Assembly: GCF_019697375.1 (NCBI RefSeq)
Contig: NZ_JAHCDI010000004.1
Span: forward strand, 4,575,324 to 4,639,323
From: Micromonospora tarapacensis
GTDB taxonomy: Bacteria > Actinomycetota > Actinomycetes > Mycobacteriales > Micromonosporaceae
DNA length: 64,000 nucleotides
Reading direction: 5' to 3'
A model generated the notes under the pieces. It worked only from the letters and a program-made list of their open reading frames with translations, had not been told where the DNA came from and did no database searches. The stretch's first letter is position 1; the number at the start of each line of letters is the position of its first letter. Shown here piece by piece: positions 1 through 8,493 of the stretch. Both the position numbers and the translations under genes were made by a program.

Positions 1-316
1 CGTCCCGGTCCAACTGCTGGTCGATCTCGTCGACGGCGGCCCGCTCGGGCAGCACCTCGGTCGGGCGCTCGCCGTGCCACCGGCGGCGCCACCAGCTCGT
101 CGACGTGTTGACCATGACCCGTCGGGCGTACGGCTCGATCGCCTCGATCCCACCCAGGCGCTTCCAGGCCAGGTACGTCTTGGTCAACGCCGTCTGGAGC
201 AGATCCTCCGCGATACCCCAGTCGCCGGTGAGCAGGTACGCGGTCCGCAGCAGGGCGGCGGAGCGGGACGTGACGAAGTCACGGAACTCCTCTTCCAGCG
301 GGTTGCTGCTGGTCAC
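1..316 (-). CDS. SigE-family RNA polymerase sigma factor, N-terminal part (cut by window edge)
   Basis: An open frame runs from a GTG at 316 to the window edge, giving 105 residues. It opens with TSSNPLEEEFRDFV and continues through LLRTAYLLTGD and AEDLLQTALTKTY, the region 2 signature of small ECF sigma factors of the actinobacterial SigE family (TIGR02983 type). YARRVMVNTSTSWWRRR follows, which is the end of region 2. Region 4, which would bind the -35 element, lies outside the window. The family directs RNA polymerase to stress or envelope promoters; the target here cannot be told. The family call is firm, the start likely. Confidence 0.85.
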   Translation of the reverse strand, partial: MTSSNPLEEEFRDFVTSRSAALLRTAYLLTGDWGIAEDLLQTALTKTYLAWKRLGGIEAIEPYARRVMVNTSTSWWRRRWHGERPTEVLPERAAVDEIDQQLDRD

Positions 317-416
317 GCGCCACCTCCGAGCCTGATCCTGCCGCAGGGTGCCACAGCCGGGCCAGAAGGGCGGGGCCGAAAGGTGCGCAACGTCTCCGAT
401 GCTCGGTCGAGACGTT

Positions 417-1289
417 TCAGGCCCCGTCGTCGGCCTTGGCCTCGTCCTGCTCCTTACCCAGCCGCGCCTCGACCGCCTGCGGCTCGTACATCTCCTCGAC
501 CACGCGCAGGTACAGCTCGTTGGGGTTGGGCAGATTCTTGACCTCGCGCAGCGCCTGCTCCTGGCCGGCGGACTCCAGCACGAAGGTGCCGTAGTTGAGC
601 GCCCGCCCGGCCGGCGTCTGTTCGTACTTCATGTCGGTGACGCGGACCAGGGGCATCATCGCGACCCGCCGGGTGATGATCCCGTTGACCACCATGACCC
701 GCTTGTTGGTCAGGATGAACCGGTCGTACCACCAGTCGGCGACCCGCCACGCCACCCAGCCCATCACCGCGAACCAGAGCAGGACCGCGATCGTGGTGAG
801 CGCGCCGACGTCCTGCCCGGCCAGGAAGCCGGAGAGGTAGCCGAGCACGAACGTGGCGGCGATGCCGACGACGATCGGGGTGGCGAGATGAATCCAGTGT
901 CGCTTCCACTCGCCCCGGTACCGCTCGGTGGGGAACAGGTAGCGGGCGACCAGGGAACTGGGCTCGTCCTCCAGGGGCAGCACCCGCCGGGGGGCGGCAC
1001 CGCTGGCGTCGGCCCGGAGCCCGGCCAGCTCCTCCTCGGAGATCTGCGGCGGCGGGTAGCCGGCCTCCGGATCGCGCACCCAGGTCCGACCCGACCGGCC
1101 CTCACCGGCGTAGCCCGGCCCGTCGCCGTAGCCGGCGTCCTCGGAGAAGGACGGACCGTCGGAGAGGCGGGGACCGGAGCCGTAGCCCGGCCCCTCGGGA
1201 TCGATCCGGGGAATCGGTTCGGTGTCGCGTTCCCGCCGCGCCCGGTCGGGGTCGTCGGGATCGAAGGGCGGGCCGGAGGGGCTTCCCAT
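417..1289 (-). CDS. PH domain-containing membrane protein (YdbS/YdbT-like)
   Basis: This 290-residue protein begins with about 100 acidic, proline/glycine-rich residues with many DPDDPD and RDPE runs, likely disordered and cytoplasmic. Two membrane segments follow (around TPIVVGIAATFVLGYLSGF and TIAVLLWFAVMGWVAW). The C-terminal bacterial PH domain carries RFILTNKRVMVVNGIITRR and MMPLVRVTDMKYEQ, the usual bPH2 pattern. Such proteins sit in the membrane; their ligand is unknown. A 52-residue membrane peptide is encoded just upstream on the same strand and may be co-transcribed. Confidence 0.8.
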   Translation of the reverse strand: MGSPSGPPFDPDDPDRARRERDTEPIPRIDPEGPGYGSGPRLSDGPSFSEDAGYGDGPGYAGEGRSGRTWVRDPEAGYPPPQISEEELAGLRADASGAAPRRVLPLEDEPSSLVARYLFPTERYRGEWKRHWIHLATPIVVGIAATFVLGYLSGFLAGQDVGALTTIAVLLWFAVMGWVAWRVADWWYDRFILTNKRVMVVNGIITRRVAMMPLVRVTDMKYEQTPAGRALNYGTFVLESAGQEQALREVKNLPNPNELYLRVVEEMYEPQAVEARLGKEQDEAKADDGA

Positions 1290-1295
1290 CGGAGG

Positions 1296-1454
1296 CTAGG
1301 CGACCAGTGAGGTGAAGAAGTCGCCGAAGCCCTGGGCGATGTCCATCATGCCGCCGCCCAGCGACTTGAACACATCCGCCGCGGAATTTGGCCGGTACGC
1401 GACGAAGAAGATCAAGAATGCGATTCCGGCCCAGGTGAGGACCTTCTTGACCAT
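1296..1454 (-). CDS. small conserved membrane protein (52 aa)
   Basis: A short frame starts at an ATG at 1454 and encodes MVKKVLTWAGIAFLIFFVAY, a single N-terminal membrane helix. A glycine-rich amphipathic tail with GGGMMDIAQGFGDFFTSLV follows. Peptides of this layout are common next to PH-domain or cell-envelope genes in actinomycetes. It ends 6 bp before the PH-domain start, which suggests one transcript. Function is unknown; a membrane accessory peptide is the simplest reading. Confidence 0.7.
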   Translation of the reverse strand: MVKKVLTWAGIAFLIFFVAYRPNSAADVFKSLGGGMMDIAQGFGDFFTSLVA

Positions 1455-1560
1455 GGCGGGCCATCCTCTCGCGCGGCGCCGGGTCCCATTACCGCAGCGG
1501 CACCCAGAGTATCAGCGTGGTGTCTTACCGTGAATATCTGCGTCCGTTCTCCGACATTCC

Positions 1561-1583
1561 GGGGGGGCTTGTCAAGCCTCCCC
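1561..1583 (-). terminator. hairpin at the end of the DUF6758 gene
   Basis: A 10-bp stem (GGGGGGGCTT with AAGCCTCCCC, one G-T pair) has a 3-nt loop. The stop codon of the DUF6758 gene lies inside it. There is no T tract, as is usual for actinomycete terminators. Confidence 0.6.
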
Positions 1584-2267
1584 GTGCAGGTACGGAGATG
1601 GTGCGCCGTACACGAGCTCGGGCGGCGTCGACTCGACCAGGTCGTGCAGCAGCACGTCCTCCGCGAGCAGATGCCCCGCACTCGCCGGCCAGGCTATCGC
1701 ATACAGCCACAATCCCCGAGCTTCGCCAGCGTACGCGCTTCGATCTGTCACCGAATTCACCAGCCACAGTGGAGTGGGGTGGCCGGCCACCTCGATCCCC
1801 GCGCGCCCCACATGGCCGGGATGCCCTGGTCCCGGGTCGGTCAGCGCCTCGGCCAACTCCGGCCCGGCGTCCGGCCCGGGAACCCCGGCGTATCGCGCAC
1901 CCAGGCCCACGCCCGGCTCCTCCGCCACGAAGACCAGATCCGCCGGCCCGCCGCCGAGCGGCGCGGGGCCGGCGCAGGCGACCGCCGTGGCGCGCACCCC
2001 GAGCCGGTCGTCGCCCGCCCACGCCACGCCGGTCGTGGTCCAACCCGGCGGCAACGGCCACGGGCACCACAGCGGCACCGCCGGCCGCCGCGGCTGCGCG
2101 CTGGCCCGGATGTGGTCGACCACGCTGGCCACGATCTGCGCGCCGATGTGCTCGGGCACGTGCAGTGGCGCGACCGGCCCGCAGTCGGGACATCGGGACT
2201 CGGTGTGCATCAGGTCCGGCGGCCGCACCGATCCACCGCATCTGGGGCAACTCACCGCAACGGTCAC
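1572..2267 (-). CDS. DUF6758 family zinc-ribbon protein
   Basis: The protein opens with SCPRCGGSVRPPDLMHTESRCPDCGPVAP, written here as two CxxC pairs (SCPRCG and RCPDCG). This is a zinc ribbon followed by VPEHIGAQIVASVVDHIR and a long proline-rich body containing PLWCPWPLPPGW. The layout matches the actinobacterial DUF6758 proteins, whose role is not known. Start choice is uncertain: GTG codons at 2270, 2267 and 2255 all lie just before the first CxxC, so 2267 is a compromise. The same-strand rRNA/tRNA methyltransferase gene lies upstream. Confidence 0.75.
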   Translation of the reverse strand: MTVAVSCPRCGGSVRPPDLMHTESRCPDCGPVAPLHVPEHIGAQIVASVVDHIRASAQPRRPAVPLWCPWPLPPGWTTTGVAWAGDDRLGVRATAVACAGPAPLGGGPADLVFVAEEPGVGLGARYAGVPGPDAGPELAEALTDPGPGHPGHVGRAGIEVAGHPTPLWLVNSVTDRSAYAGEARGLWLYAIAWPASAGHLLAEDVLLHDLVESTPPELVYGAPSPYLHGEA

Positions 2268-2341
2268 CACCCCACCGTCACCCCGCGTCGGCGAACCGTC
2301 AAGCGGACCGACGCCATTGCCCGTTCGCCAACACCAACGGG

Positions 2342-2971
2342 TCAGGACGGAGGCGGGCCGGCGTGGGTACGGATCCACGCGTGCATGGCGATTCCGCTCG
2401 CCACGCCCGCGTTGATGGACCGGGTCGAGCCGTACTGGGCGATGGAGAAGATCTGGTCACAGCCGTCCCGGGCGGCATCGGAGAGGCCCGGCCCCTCCTG
2501 ACCGAACACCAGCACGCACCGCCGGGGCAGGGTGGCGGTCTCCAGCGGACGGCAGCCGGGCAGGTTGTCGATCCCGACCAGCGGCAGGTCGCGTTCGCCC
2601 GCCCACCCGACGAACTGCTCGACCGTCTCGTGGTGGCGTACGTGCTGGTAGCGATCGGTGACCATGGCACCGCGCCGGTTCCATCGCCGCCGGCCCACGA
2701 TGTGCACCTCGGCGGCGAGGAACGCGTTGGCGTTGCGGACCACCGTGCCGATGTTGAAGTCGTGCTGCCAGTTCTCGATCGCCACGTGGAAGTCGTGCCG
2801 CCGCCGGTCGAGGTCGGCGACCACCGCCTCACGCCGCCAGTACCGGTAGCGGTCGACCACGTTGCGCCGATCGCCTTCGGCGAGCAGCTCCGGGTCGTAG
2901 CGGGGGTCCTCCGGCGGATCCCCGGGCCAGGGTCCGACGCCGACGTCGAGCTGCTCACCGGTCACGGTCAC
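2342..2971 (-). CDS. TrmH/SpoU family RNA 2'-O-methyltransferase
   Basis: This 209-residue SPOUT enzyme should transfer methyl from S-adenosylmethionine to a ribose 2'-OH in tRNA or rRNA. The three SpoU motifs are visible: NIGTVVRNANAF (motif 1, catalytic Arg and Asn), VFGQEGPGLS (motif 2) and IAQYGSTRSINAGVASGIAM (motif 3, in place of the usual IPM-x-G-x-xSLNVS). The substitutions in motif 3 are typical of actinobacterial TrmH-like proteins. Which RNA is modified cannot be told. It starts at an ATG and may be transcribed with the DUF6758 gene downstream. Confidence 0.87.
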   Translation of the reverse strand: MTVTGEQLDVGVGPWPGDPPEDPRYDPELLAEGDRRNVVDRYRYWRREAVVADLDRRRHDFHVAIENWQHDFNIGTVVRNANAFLAAEVHIVGRRRWNRRGAMVTDRYQHVRHHETVEQFVGWAGERDLPLVGIDNLPGCRPLETATLPRRCVLVFGQEGPGLSDAARDGCDQIFSIAQYGSTRSINAGVASGIAMHAWIRTHAGPPPS

Positions 2972-3019
2972 GCAGGTTACGCCCCGACATCCCGGCCACC
3001 GTCGCCCAGCCGGCGGTGG

Positions 3020-3492
3020 TCAACGCAGGTCGAGCGCGACACCGAGCCGGTCCAGGAAACGACGGTCGGTGGGAGTCAGGGCGCCACCCGGCACCACCGT
3101 GGCCGCCGTGCGGCAGACGCGGGCCGCCACCGACTGCACCCACTGCCGGTACGCCGCCGAGTCGGCCGGGTCGGCACGGCGATCGAGCACGCGTACCACG
3201 GCCCGGCAGGCGGCGAGCACCTCCACCAGGTCGGCGAGCTGGGTCACCGGGGAGGTCACCCCGTCGTGCCGGGCGTAGATCGCGGCCACCACCGCACGCA
3301 CCAGGTCGCTGTCGAAGGCTCGACCGGCGGCCACCGCGTCCAGGCCGGCCAGCACCGCGGCCACACCCGCTGCGGCCGACCCGGGCCGGGCTCGGCGGTC
3401 GCCACGATCACCCGGCCCGGCAGTCCGGTGAGCAGGTCCCACTCGGTGGCGGAATAGGCGGTGGTGGTGAGCCGCTCGCTGCGCTCGCTCAT
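3020..3492 (-). pseudogene. conserved actinobacterial hypothetical protein, frameshifted
   Basis: Two adjacent frames make one protein. The ATG at 3492 gives MSERSERLTTTAYSATEWDL through VIVATAEPGPG. One frame back, the text continues GSAAAGVAAVLAGLDAVAAG and FDSDLVRAVVAAIYARHDG to the stop at 3020. A single missing base in the run of G (C on the + strand near 3380) restores one frame of about 157 residues. No known domain is recognised; the body looks helical. The change sits in a homopolymer, so a sequencing error is as likely as real decay. Confidence 0.6.
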
Positions 3493-3659
3493 GGCGGGAC
3501 CTCCGGAGCCAGCATATGCGCCGGAACAGGGCGGAACCCGCCGCGGGCGCGAACCCACCGCGGCGCGCCGTGACGGCCCGGTCGGCGACGTCGCACGCAC
3601 CGATGGAGCCCGCGCCGCGGCGAGGGCGACTCCGCCCCGCCGGGCAGAGCGTGGGACGC

Positions 3660-4184
3660 CTACGAGGTCAGGCGAGGCTCGGGAAAGCTGGGTCGTTCGG
3701 GGTCGACGCCGTCGGGCACGGCCGCCGCCGCGTACTCCCGCTTGGGGACCATCACCTTGCGCCGAAAGACGCACACCAGCGTGCCGTCCTGGTTGTAGCC
3801 GCGGGTCTGGACCGCGACCACGCCCCGGTCGGGCTTGGTGGCGGACTCCCGCTTGTCCAGCACCGTGGTCTCGCCGTAGATGGTGTCGCCGTGGAAGGTC
3901 GGTGCGACGTGCCGCAGCGATTCGACCTCCAGGTTGGCGATCGCCTTGCCGCTGACGTCGGGCACCGACATGCCGAGCAGAAGGGAGTAGATGTAGTTGC
4001 CCACCACCACGTTGCGCCGGAACTGACTGGCCGTCGCGGCGTAGTGCGCGTCCAGGTGCAGGGGGTGGTGGTTCATGGTGAGCAGGCAGAACAGATGATC
4101 GTCGTACTCGGTGACCGTCTTGCCCGGCCAGTGCCGGTAGACCGCGCCGACCTCGAACTCCTCGTAGTAGCGGCCGAACTGCAT
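3660..4184 (-). CDS. MaoC family (R)-specific enoyl-CoA hydratase
   Basis: This 174-residue hot-dog fold protein should hydrate an enoyl-CoA. It starts MQFGRYYEEFEVGAVYRHWP and has the hydratase motif region CLLTMNHHPLHLDAHYA, with the D/N-x-x-P-L-H pattern of the MaoC catalytic loop (Asn and His). GNYIYSLLLGMSV and PTFHGDTIYGETTVL complete the fold. Close relatives work beside acyl-CoA dehydrogenases and CitE-like lyases. Both occur in this window on the same strand but several kilobases away, so a shared pathway is only an inference. Confidence 0.85.
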   Translation of the reverse strand: MQFGRYYEEFEVGAVYRHWPGKTVTEYDDHLFCLLTMNHHPLHLDAHYAATASQFRRNVVVGNYIYSLLLGMSVPDVSGKAIANLEVESLRHVAPTFHGDTIYGETTVLDKRESATKPDRGVVAVQTRGYNQDGTLVCVFRRKVMVPKREYAAAAVPDGVDPERPSFPEPRLTS

Positions 4185-4793
4185 CCTGGTCCCCTTCGAC
4201 GGGAGGCGATGGAGTTCGGCACAGCATGCCTTATCGAAGGTTAAGGAAGGTGGCGGGCCGTGGGCCGGGTCGAAATGTCACAACGATCCGGGCGCGGCGG
4301 GGCGAAAAGGGGCCGGCCGATCCGGTCGCGGCCGAGCCGCCGGCAGGCGCTGACCGAGGCCGGACGCAATGAGCGGCGGGGCCCTCCCCGGCACCCGCCG
4401 CCCACGCTCTGATGTTTCAAGATTCTGCCGTACGCCCGTCCGACTGCACAGAGACCGGGGTCACATTTATCTTTTTGTTACATTACATAGAGTGACCGAT
4501 CGTCGGCTTAAACCCGATCTCTGCAGGTCGAGTCAGTGCTAGTCAGCGCGGAAGTTACCACGTCGTACCGCACTCGGAGATTGATCTCACTGGAAACGCT
4601 CCCATCACAGTTGGTTACGCAAGTGCGACATGCATTTGCGATCTGCGGAGGCCCCTCCGGACCGACGGTGATCGATGCGGACAAACGCCCCACCCTGGCC
4701 GTGCCCAGGGTTTCGACGGCACGCCGGTGGGAATGCGATGGGGTACGCCCGGGTTCCACCAGAGGTAGCTGTTCCGCGTGATCGGAGATTCAC
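4185..4793. other. intergenic region between maoC and trxA
   Basis: About 600 bp with no convincing gene. Short frames on both strands lack actinomycete codon bias and a ribosome site. The A/T-rich stretch near 4465-4500 (ttatctttttgttacattac) is unusual for this genome and could hold promoters. GGAGA 6 bp before 4794 is the trxA ribosome site. Confidence 0.5.
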
Positions 4794-5156
4794 ATGGCAA
4801 CCGTCGAGCTGACCACGGCTAACTTCGACCAGGTGACCGAGAGCAACGGCATCGTTCTGGTCGACTTCTGGGCTGACTGGTGCGGCCCCTGCAAGCGGTT
4901 CGCCCCGGTTTACGAGCGTTCCTCGGAGAAGCACTCCGACATCACCTTCGGCAAGGTGGACACCGAGGCCCAGCAGGACGTCGCCGCCAAGTTCGACATC
5001 CGGTCCATCCCGACCATCATGGCCATCCGCGACGGCGTGATCGTCTTCGCCCAGCCGGGTGCCCTGCCGGAGTCGGCCCTGGAGAACCTCGTCGAGCAGG
5101 TCCGCGCCCTCGACATGGACGACGTGCGCAAGAAGCTCGCCGAGCACAAGCACTGA
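4794..5156 (+). CDS. trxA: thioredoxin
   Basis: This 120-residue thioredoxin reduces protein disulfides in the cytoplasm with electrons from thioredoxin reductase. The active site WCGPCK lies at about residue 28 in VDFWADWCGPCKRFAPVY. The cis-proline loop is RSIPTIMAIRDG. Length is slightly greater than the 105-110 usual because of a charged C-terminal helix ending VRKKLAEHKH. No reductase gene is adjacent, so it appears to be a single-gene unit ended by the hairpin downstream. Confidence 0.95.
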   Translation: MATVELTTANFDQVTESNGIVLVDFWADWCGPCKRFAPVYERSSEKHSDITFGKVDTEAQQDVAAKFDIRSIPTIMAIRDGVIVFAQPGALPESALENLVEQVRALDMDDVRKKLAEHKH

Positions 5157-5173
5157 CGCCACGCAGAACGCAG

Positions 5174-5200
5174 CGGCCGGGCCCGGTTCGGGCCCGGCCG
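5174..5200 (+). terminator. trxA terminator hairpin
   Basis: Perfect 11-bp stem CGGCCGGGCCC / GGGCCCGGCCG with a 5-nt loop, starting 17 bp after the trxA stop. It lacks a T tract. Confidence 0.75.
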
Positions 5201-5316
5201 TCGGCGTCGCCACCGGTCCCGTCGCCCCGGCCGACACCGGAAGTCGTCACAGGTGGGACACGGCTGCACCGTTCGGGCACCGCCAACGCCCACCATTGCC
5301 GTATCTTCGGCACGCG

Positions 5317-5757
5317 ATGGGTGCGTTGACGAGCCGAGGCCGCACAGTCCGGGTGGGAGCGACCGCGCTCGGCCTCGCCGTCCTGCTCGCCGGCACCGTC
5401 TGGGGCGCCGACGACCACTTCCCGTTCGGCCCCTTCCGGATGTACTCCACCTCGGACCCATCCGACGCGGACGCCCCGGACACCCGGGTGGAGGGGGTCG
5501 ACCTCACCGGCAACCTGGTCGACCTCGGTGAACGGGCGACGGGCATCCGTCGGGCAGAGATCGAGGGCCAGCAGAGCCGCTATGTCGCCGACCCCGGTCA
5601 GCTGCGCGAGGTGGCCGAGGCGTACGGCCGGCGGCACCCCGACGCCCCGGAGCTCGTCGAGGTCCGGATCGTGATCCGTTGGCACGACATCACCGACCGC
5701 CGGCCCACCGGGCGGTGGGTCGACGAGACCGTCGTCCGCTGGCCGGTCACGCCGTGA
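5317..5757 (+). CDS. membrane-anchored or secreted hypothetical protein
   Basis: A 146-residue protein starts at ATG 5317 and has an N-terminal hydrophobic stretch VGATALGLAVLLAGTVWG that can act as signal anchor. DDHFPFGPFRMYSTSDP and a charged, acidic domain ending WHDITDRRPTGRWVDETVVR follow. The same domain is often found paired with HTTM-type membrane proteins, as here, where the stop overlaps the next start (GTGA). No enzymatic motif is seen. A role as the soluble partner of the downstream membrane protein is an inference. Confidence 0.7.
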   Translation: MGALTSRGRTVRVGATALGLAVLLAGTVWGADDHFPFGPFRMYSTSDPSDADAPDTRVEGVDLTGNLVDLGERATGIRRAEIEGQQSRYVADPGQLREVAEAYGRRHPDAPELVEVRIVIRWHDITDRRPTGRWVDETVVRWPVTP

Positions 5758-6806
5758 GCCGCTGGCTGACCGAGGCGGTGCCACGCGGTCGCGTCGCCGC
5801 CTTCCGGACCCTGGTGTACCTCTTCGTCGCCGGCGACCTGCTCGTCTTCACCCCGTGGATACGCGCCCGCGTCGACGTGCCCGGCGACCTGTACCAACCA
5901 CTCTTCGTCGGGCGCGTACTGCCGCTGCCCACCCCCAACCCGGCGCTGGTGAACGTCATCTTCTGGGCGCTGCTGCTGCTCGCCCTGCTCGCCGCCACCG
6001 GGCGGGCCCCCCGGCTGCTCGGCTGGCCGGTCTTCGTGCTCTACCTCGAGTGGATGATCATCGCGATGAGCTACGGAAAGGTGGACCACGACCGGTTCGG
6101 CCTGCTCGTCGCGCTGGCCGTGCTGCCCACCGCCGGCCGGGCCCGGCACGGCGATCCGGCCAGGACCGAGGCCGGCGGCTGGGCGTTGCGGGTCACCCAG
6201 CTCGCCGTCGTCTGCACCTACTTCCTCGCCGCCTGGGCGAAGTTCCGCTTCGGCGGCCTGGACTGGGCGACCGGCTCGGTCCTCGCGAAGGCGATCATCC
6301 GGCGCGGCACCGACCTGGCCGACCTGATTGCCCAGGTGCCCCACCTGCTCCTCGTCGCCCAGTTCGGCATCCTCGCCTTCGAGCTGCTCAGCCCGCTGGT
6401 CTTCGTGCTACCCGAGCGCTGGCGGCTCGCCATGGTCGGCTTCTTCTACTCGTTTCACCTGGCCACCATCGCGACCATCACCATCTCGTTCGCGCCGCAC
6501 CTGGTCGCCATGACCAGCTTCCTGCCCCTGGAAAGGGTCCGCCCGGTGCTCGCGCTGCGGAAGCTGGCGGCCCGCCGATCTGCGGCCGGCCACCGGCGTC
6601 CGGGCTCCGACCCGATCCCGCAACCGGCCGGCGTCGGCTCCCCGCCGGCCCACACCTCCGCACCGGTCGGCGCCGACGCACCGGCGGACCCGGCTCCCGT
6701 GACCGCCGACGCATCCCGGGACGACGTCCCCGCGAGCGCGGAGGCACGACAGGGCGGCGGCCAGCTCGCCGGCGGCGAGCCAGTGCCCGGAGCGGCACTG
6801 CCCTGA
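5754..6806 (+). CDS. HTTM/MauE-like multi-pass membrane protein
   Basis: A 350-residue protein with about seven hydrophobic segments, for example ALVNVIFWALLLLALLAATG, WPVFVLYLEWMIIAMSYGK and LLVAQFGILAFELLSPLVFV. The pattern resembles HTTM (vitamin K-dependent carboxylase-like) or DoxX-type proteins without clear catalytic residues. The last 75 residues are proline/alanine-rich and likely disordered. Its GTG start overlaps the stop of the upstream gene by 4 bp, so the two are translationally coupled and probably work together. The DUF393 gene downstream on the other strand belongs to a family often found beside HTTM genes. Confidence 0.75.
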   Translation: MSRWLTEAVPRGRVAAFRTLVYLFVAGDLLVFTPWIRARVDVPGDLYQPLFVGRVLPLPTPNPALVNVIFWALLLLALLAATGRAPRLLGWPVFVLYLEWMIIAMSYGKVDHDRFGLLVALAVLPTAGRARHGDPARTEAGGWALRVTQLAVVCTYFLAAWAKFRFGGLDWATGSVLAKAIIRRGTDLADLIAQVPHLLLVAQFGILAFELLSPLVFVLPERWRLAMVGFFYSFHLATIATITISFAPHLVAMTSFLPLERVRPVLALRKLAARRSAAGHRRPGSDPIPQPAGVGSPPAHTSAPVGADAPADPAPVTADASRDDVPASAEARQGGGQLAGGEPVPGAALP

Positions 6807-6918
6807 CCGGCGTCCGCCGCCCCTCGACGGGCGAACACTCGCGGCCTCGCGCAGCGCTCCCCGGCCTGACGGGGTCCAACACCGGCGCCTTTCTCCGGGA
6901 CCGGCGGGCGGACGGCGG

Positions 6919-7317
6919 TCAGGTCCCCGAGGAACCGTAGCGGCGGTCCCGGGTCTCCCGGGGCAGGGAGCAGGCTGCCGTACCGCCGGGCATCCGGTGC
7001 CGGTTGCGGGCCACCCAGCGGTAGGCGGGCCAGGCGGCGGCGCGTACGGGTGGGATCCGAAGCCCGGCCCCGGCGGCCCGCCAGAGACGGCCGCTGCTGG
7101 CGAGCAACGCGGCGATGGCGTCCGGGCCCGCGGCCCGACTGCCGTCGGAGCCGACCCACTGGACCGCCTCCTCGCACTCCGCCTCGGTCAGGCCGAGCCG
7201 GCCGAGATCGGCGAACTGCCACGGTACGACGCGGGCGCCGGTCGGGATCCGGCGCTCGATGAACTCCGCGCAGCGGGTGCAGAAGGCGCAGTCCCCGTCG
7301 TAGACGAAGGTCGACAT
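6919..7317 (-). CDS. DUF393 (DCC1-like) thiol-disulfide oxidoreductase family protein
   Basis: A 132-residue protein starting MSTFVYDGDCAFCTRCAEF, with the YDGxCxxC opening that defines DUF393. It has the thioredoxin-like ending found in the family. WQFADLGRLGLTEAECEEAVQWV follows, the usual LGLT-x-x-E region. Biochemical role is not settled; DCC proteins are thought to be thiol-disulfide oxidoreductases. It converges on the HTTM pair, which is a recurrent arrangement. ATG 7317 is chosen over upstream candidates because the family begins at this point. Confidence 0.85.
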   Translation of the reverse strand: MSTFVYDGDCAFCTRCAEFIERRIPTGARVVPWQFADLGRLGLTEAECEEAVQWVGSDGSRAAGPDAIAALLASSGRLWRAAGAGLRIPPVRAAAWPAYRWVARNRHRMPGGTAACSLPRETRDRRYGSSGT

Positions 7318-7383
7318 GCCCTCATCCTCCCCCCACGGCGGCCGGCCCACACGCGGGTGTCCGGCGGGTCACTTGCACGCCGA

Positions 7384-7399
7384 TAGGACATGTGTTCGA
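7384..7399 (+). promoter_or_regulatory. probable LexA (SOS) box of the radical SAM gene
   Basis: TAGGACATGTGTTCGA matches the actinobacterial SOS box TCGAAC-N4-GTTCGA at 10 of 12 positions, with a perfect right half. It ends 9 bp before the ATG at 7409. The orthologous mycobacterial gene (Rv2578c) is, as I recall, in the LexA regulon. Confidence 0.6.
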
Positions 7400-7408
7400 A
7401 TGTGGGTC

Positions 7409-8449
7409 ATGCGCTGGGAGAACCTCACCGCTCCCCCGGTTGAGGGAATTCCCGGAAGGGCAGCGCCAGCGACGCCACCCCTGCCGCTGGCGCTGCCCGA
7501 CGCGGTCGTCCGCACCTTCGACACCCCGGATTTCGCGGGGATGACCTTCTACGAGGTGCGCGCCAAGTCGATCCTCAACAAGGTCCCGGGCACCTCTCGC
7601 GTCCCGTTCGAGTGGACGATCAACCCGTACCGGGGATGCAGTCACGCGTGCGTCTACTGTTTTGCCCGGAACACCCACACCTACCTTGATTTCGACTCGG
7701 GCGCGGACTTCGACCGGCAGGTGGTCGTCAAGGTCAACGCCGGTGAGCTGGTGCGCCGCGAGCTGGGCGCGAGGCGCTGGCGGGGTGCGCACGTGGCGAT
7801 GGGCACCAACGTCGACTGCTACCAGCGGGCCGAGGGCCGTTACCGGCTCATGCCGCCGATCATCGAGGCGCTGCGCGATTTCGCGAACCCGTTCTCCATC
7901 CTGACCAAGGGCACGCTGATCCTGCGTGACCTGCCGCTGCTGCGGCAGGCGGCGGAGGTCACCCGGGTGGGTGTGTCGTTCTCGGTGGGCTCCGTCGACG
8001 AGGGGCTGTGGCGGTCGGTGGAGCCCGGCACGCCGAGCCCGCGCCGCCGGCTCGACGCCGTACGCCGGTTCGCCGACGCCGGGTTCGAGGTCGGCGTACT
8101 GATGGCACCGATCCTGCCCGGCCTCAGCGACTCGGACGAGTCGATCGAGGCCACCGTCGCCGCCATCGCCGCCGCCGGTGCCGCCAGCGTCACGCCGCTG
8201 CCGCTGCACCTGCGCCCCGGCGCCCTCGAGTGGTACGCACGCTGGCTCACCCGGGAACACCCCGGCCTGGTCCCCCGTTACCGGGAGTTGTTCCGGGTGG
8301 GTGCCTACGCGCCCCAGCCGTACCAGCGGGAGCTGAGCGCACGGGTGCGCATCGCCGCCCGCCGTCATGGTCTGATCCGGCCCGAACGCGGCGATCACCG
8401 CCAGATGCCGCAGCCGCCACCGCAGGCCGAGCAGCTGAGCCTGCTCTGA
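7409..8449 (+). CDS. Rv2578c-family radical SAM protein (SplB-like)
   Basis: A 346-residue radical SAM enzyme. The cluster motif is CSHACVYCF (CxxxCxxC) within INPYRGCSHACVYCFARNTH. MGTNVDCYQRAEGRYRLM and ILTKGTLILRDLPLL follow, as in spore photoproduct lyase relatives. The enzyme should bind a [4Fe-4S] cluster and generate a 5'-deoxyadenosyl radical. DNA repair is the likely setting but the lesion is unknown. ATG 7409 (MRWENL) is preferred over ATG 7400 because family members begin MRW. The overlapping SOS box supports a damage-response role. Confidence 0.88.
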   Translation: MRWENLTAPPVEGIPGRAAPATPPLPLALPDAVVRTFDTPDFAGMTFYEVRAKSILNKVPGTSRVPFEWTINPYRGCSHACVYCFARNTHTYLDFDSGADFDRQVVVKVNAGELVRRELGARRWRGAHVAMGTNVDCYQRAEGRYRLMPPIIEALRDFANPFSILTKGTLILRDLPLLRQAAEVTRVGVSFSVGSVDEGLWRSVEPGTPSPRRRLDAVRRFADAGFEVGVLMAPILPGLSDSDESIEATVAAIAAAGAASVTPLPLHLRPGALEWYARWLTREHPGLVPRYRELFRVGAYAPQPYQRELSARVRIAARRHGLIRPERGDHRQMPQPPPQAEQLSLL

Positions 8450-8493
8450 CCGCCTGCCGGCCAGCGCGATGGTGGCGCGGCTACAGTCGGCAG

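Noticed and set aside
4536..4781. 81-codon frame upstream of trxA
   Set aside because: No ribosome site and no actinomycete third-position GC bias; an opposite frame is equally long.
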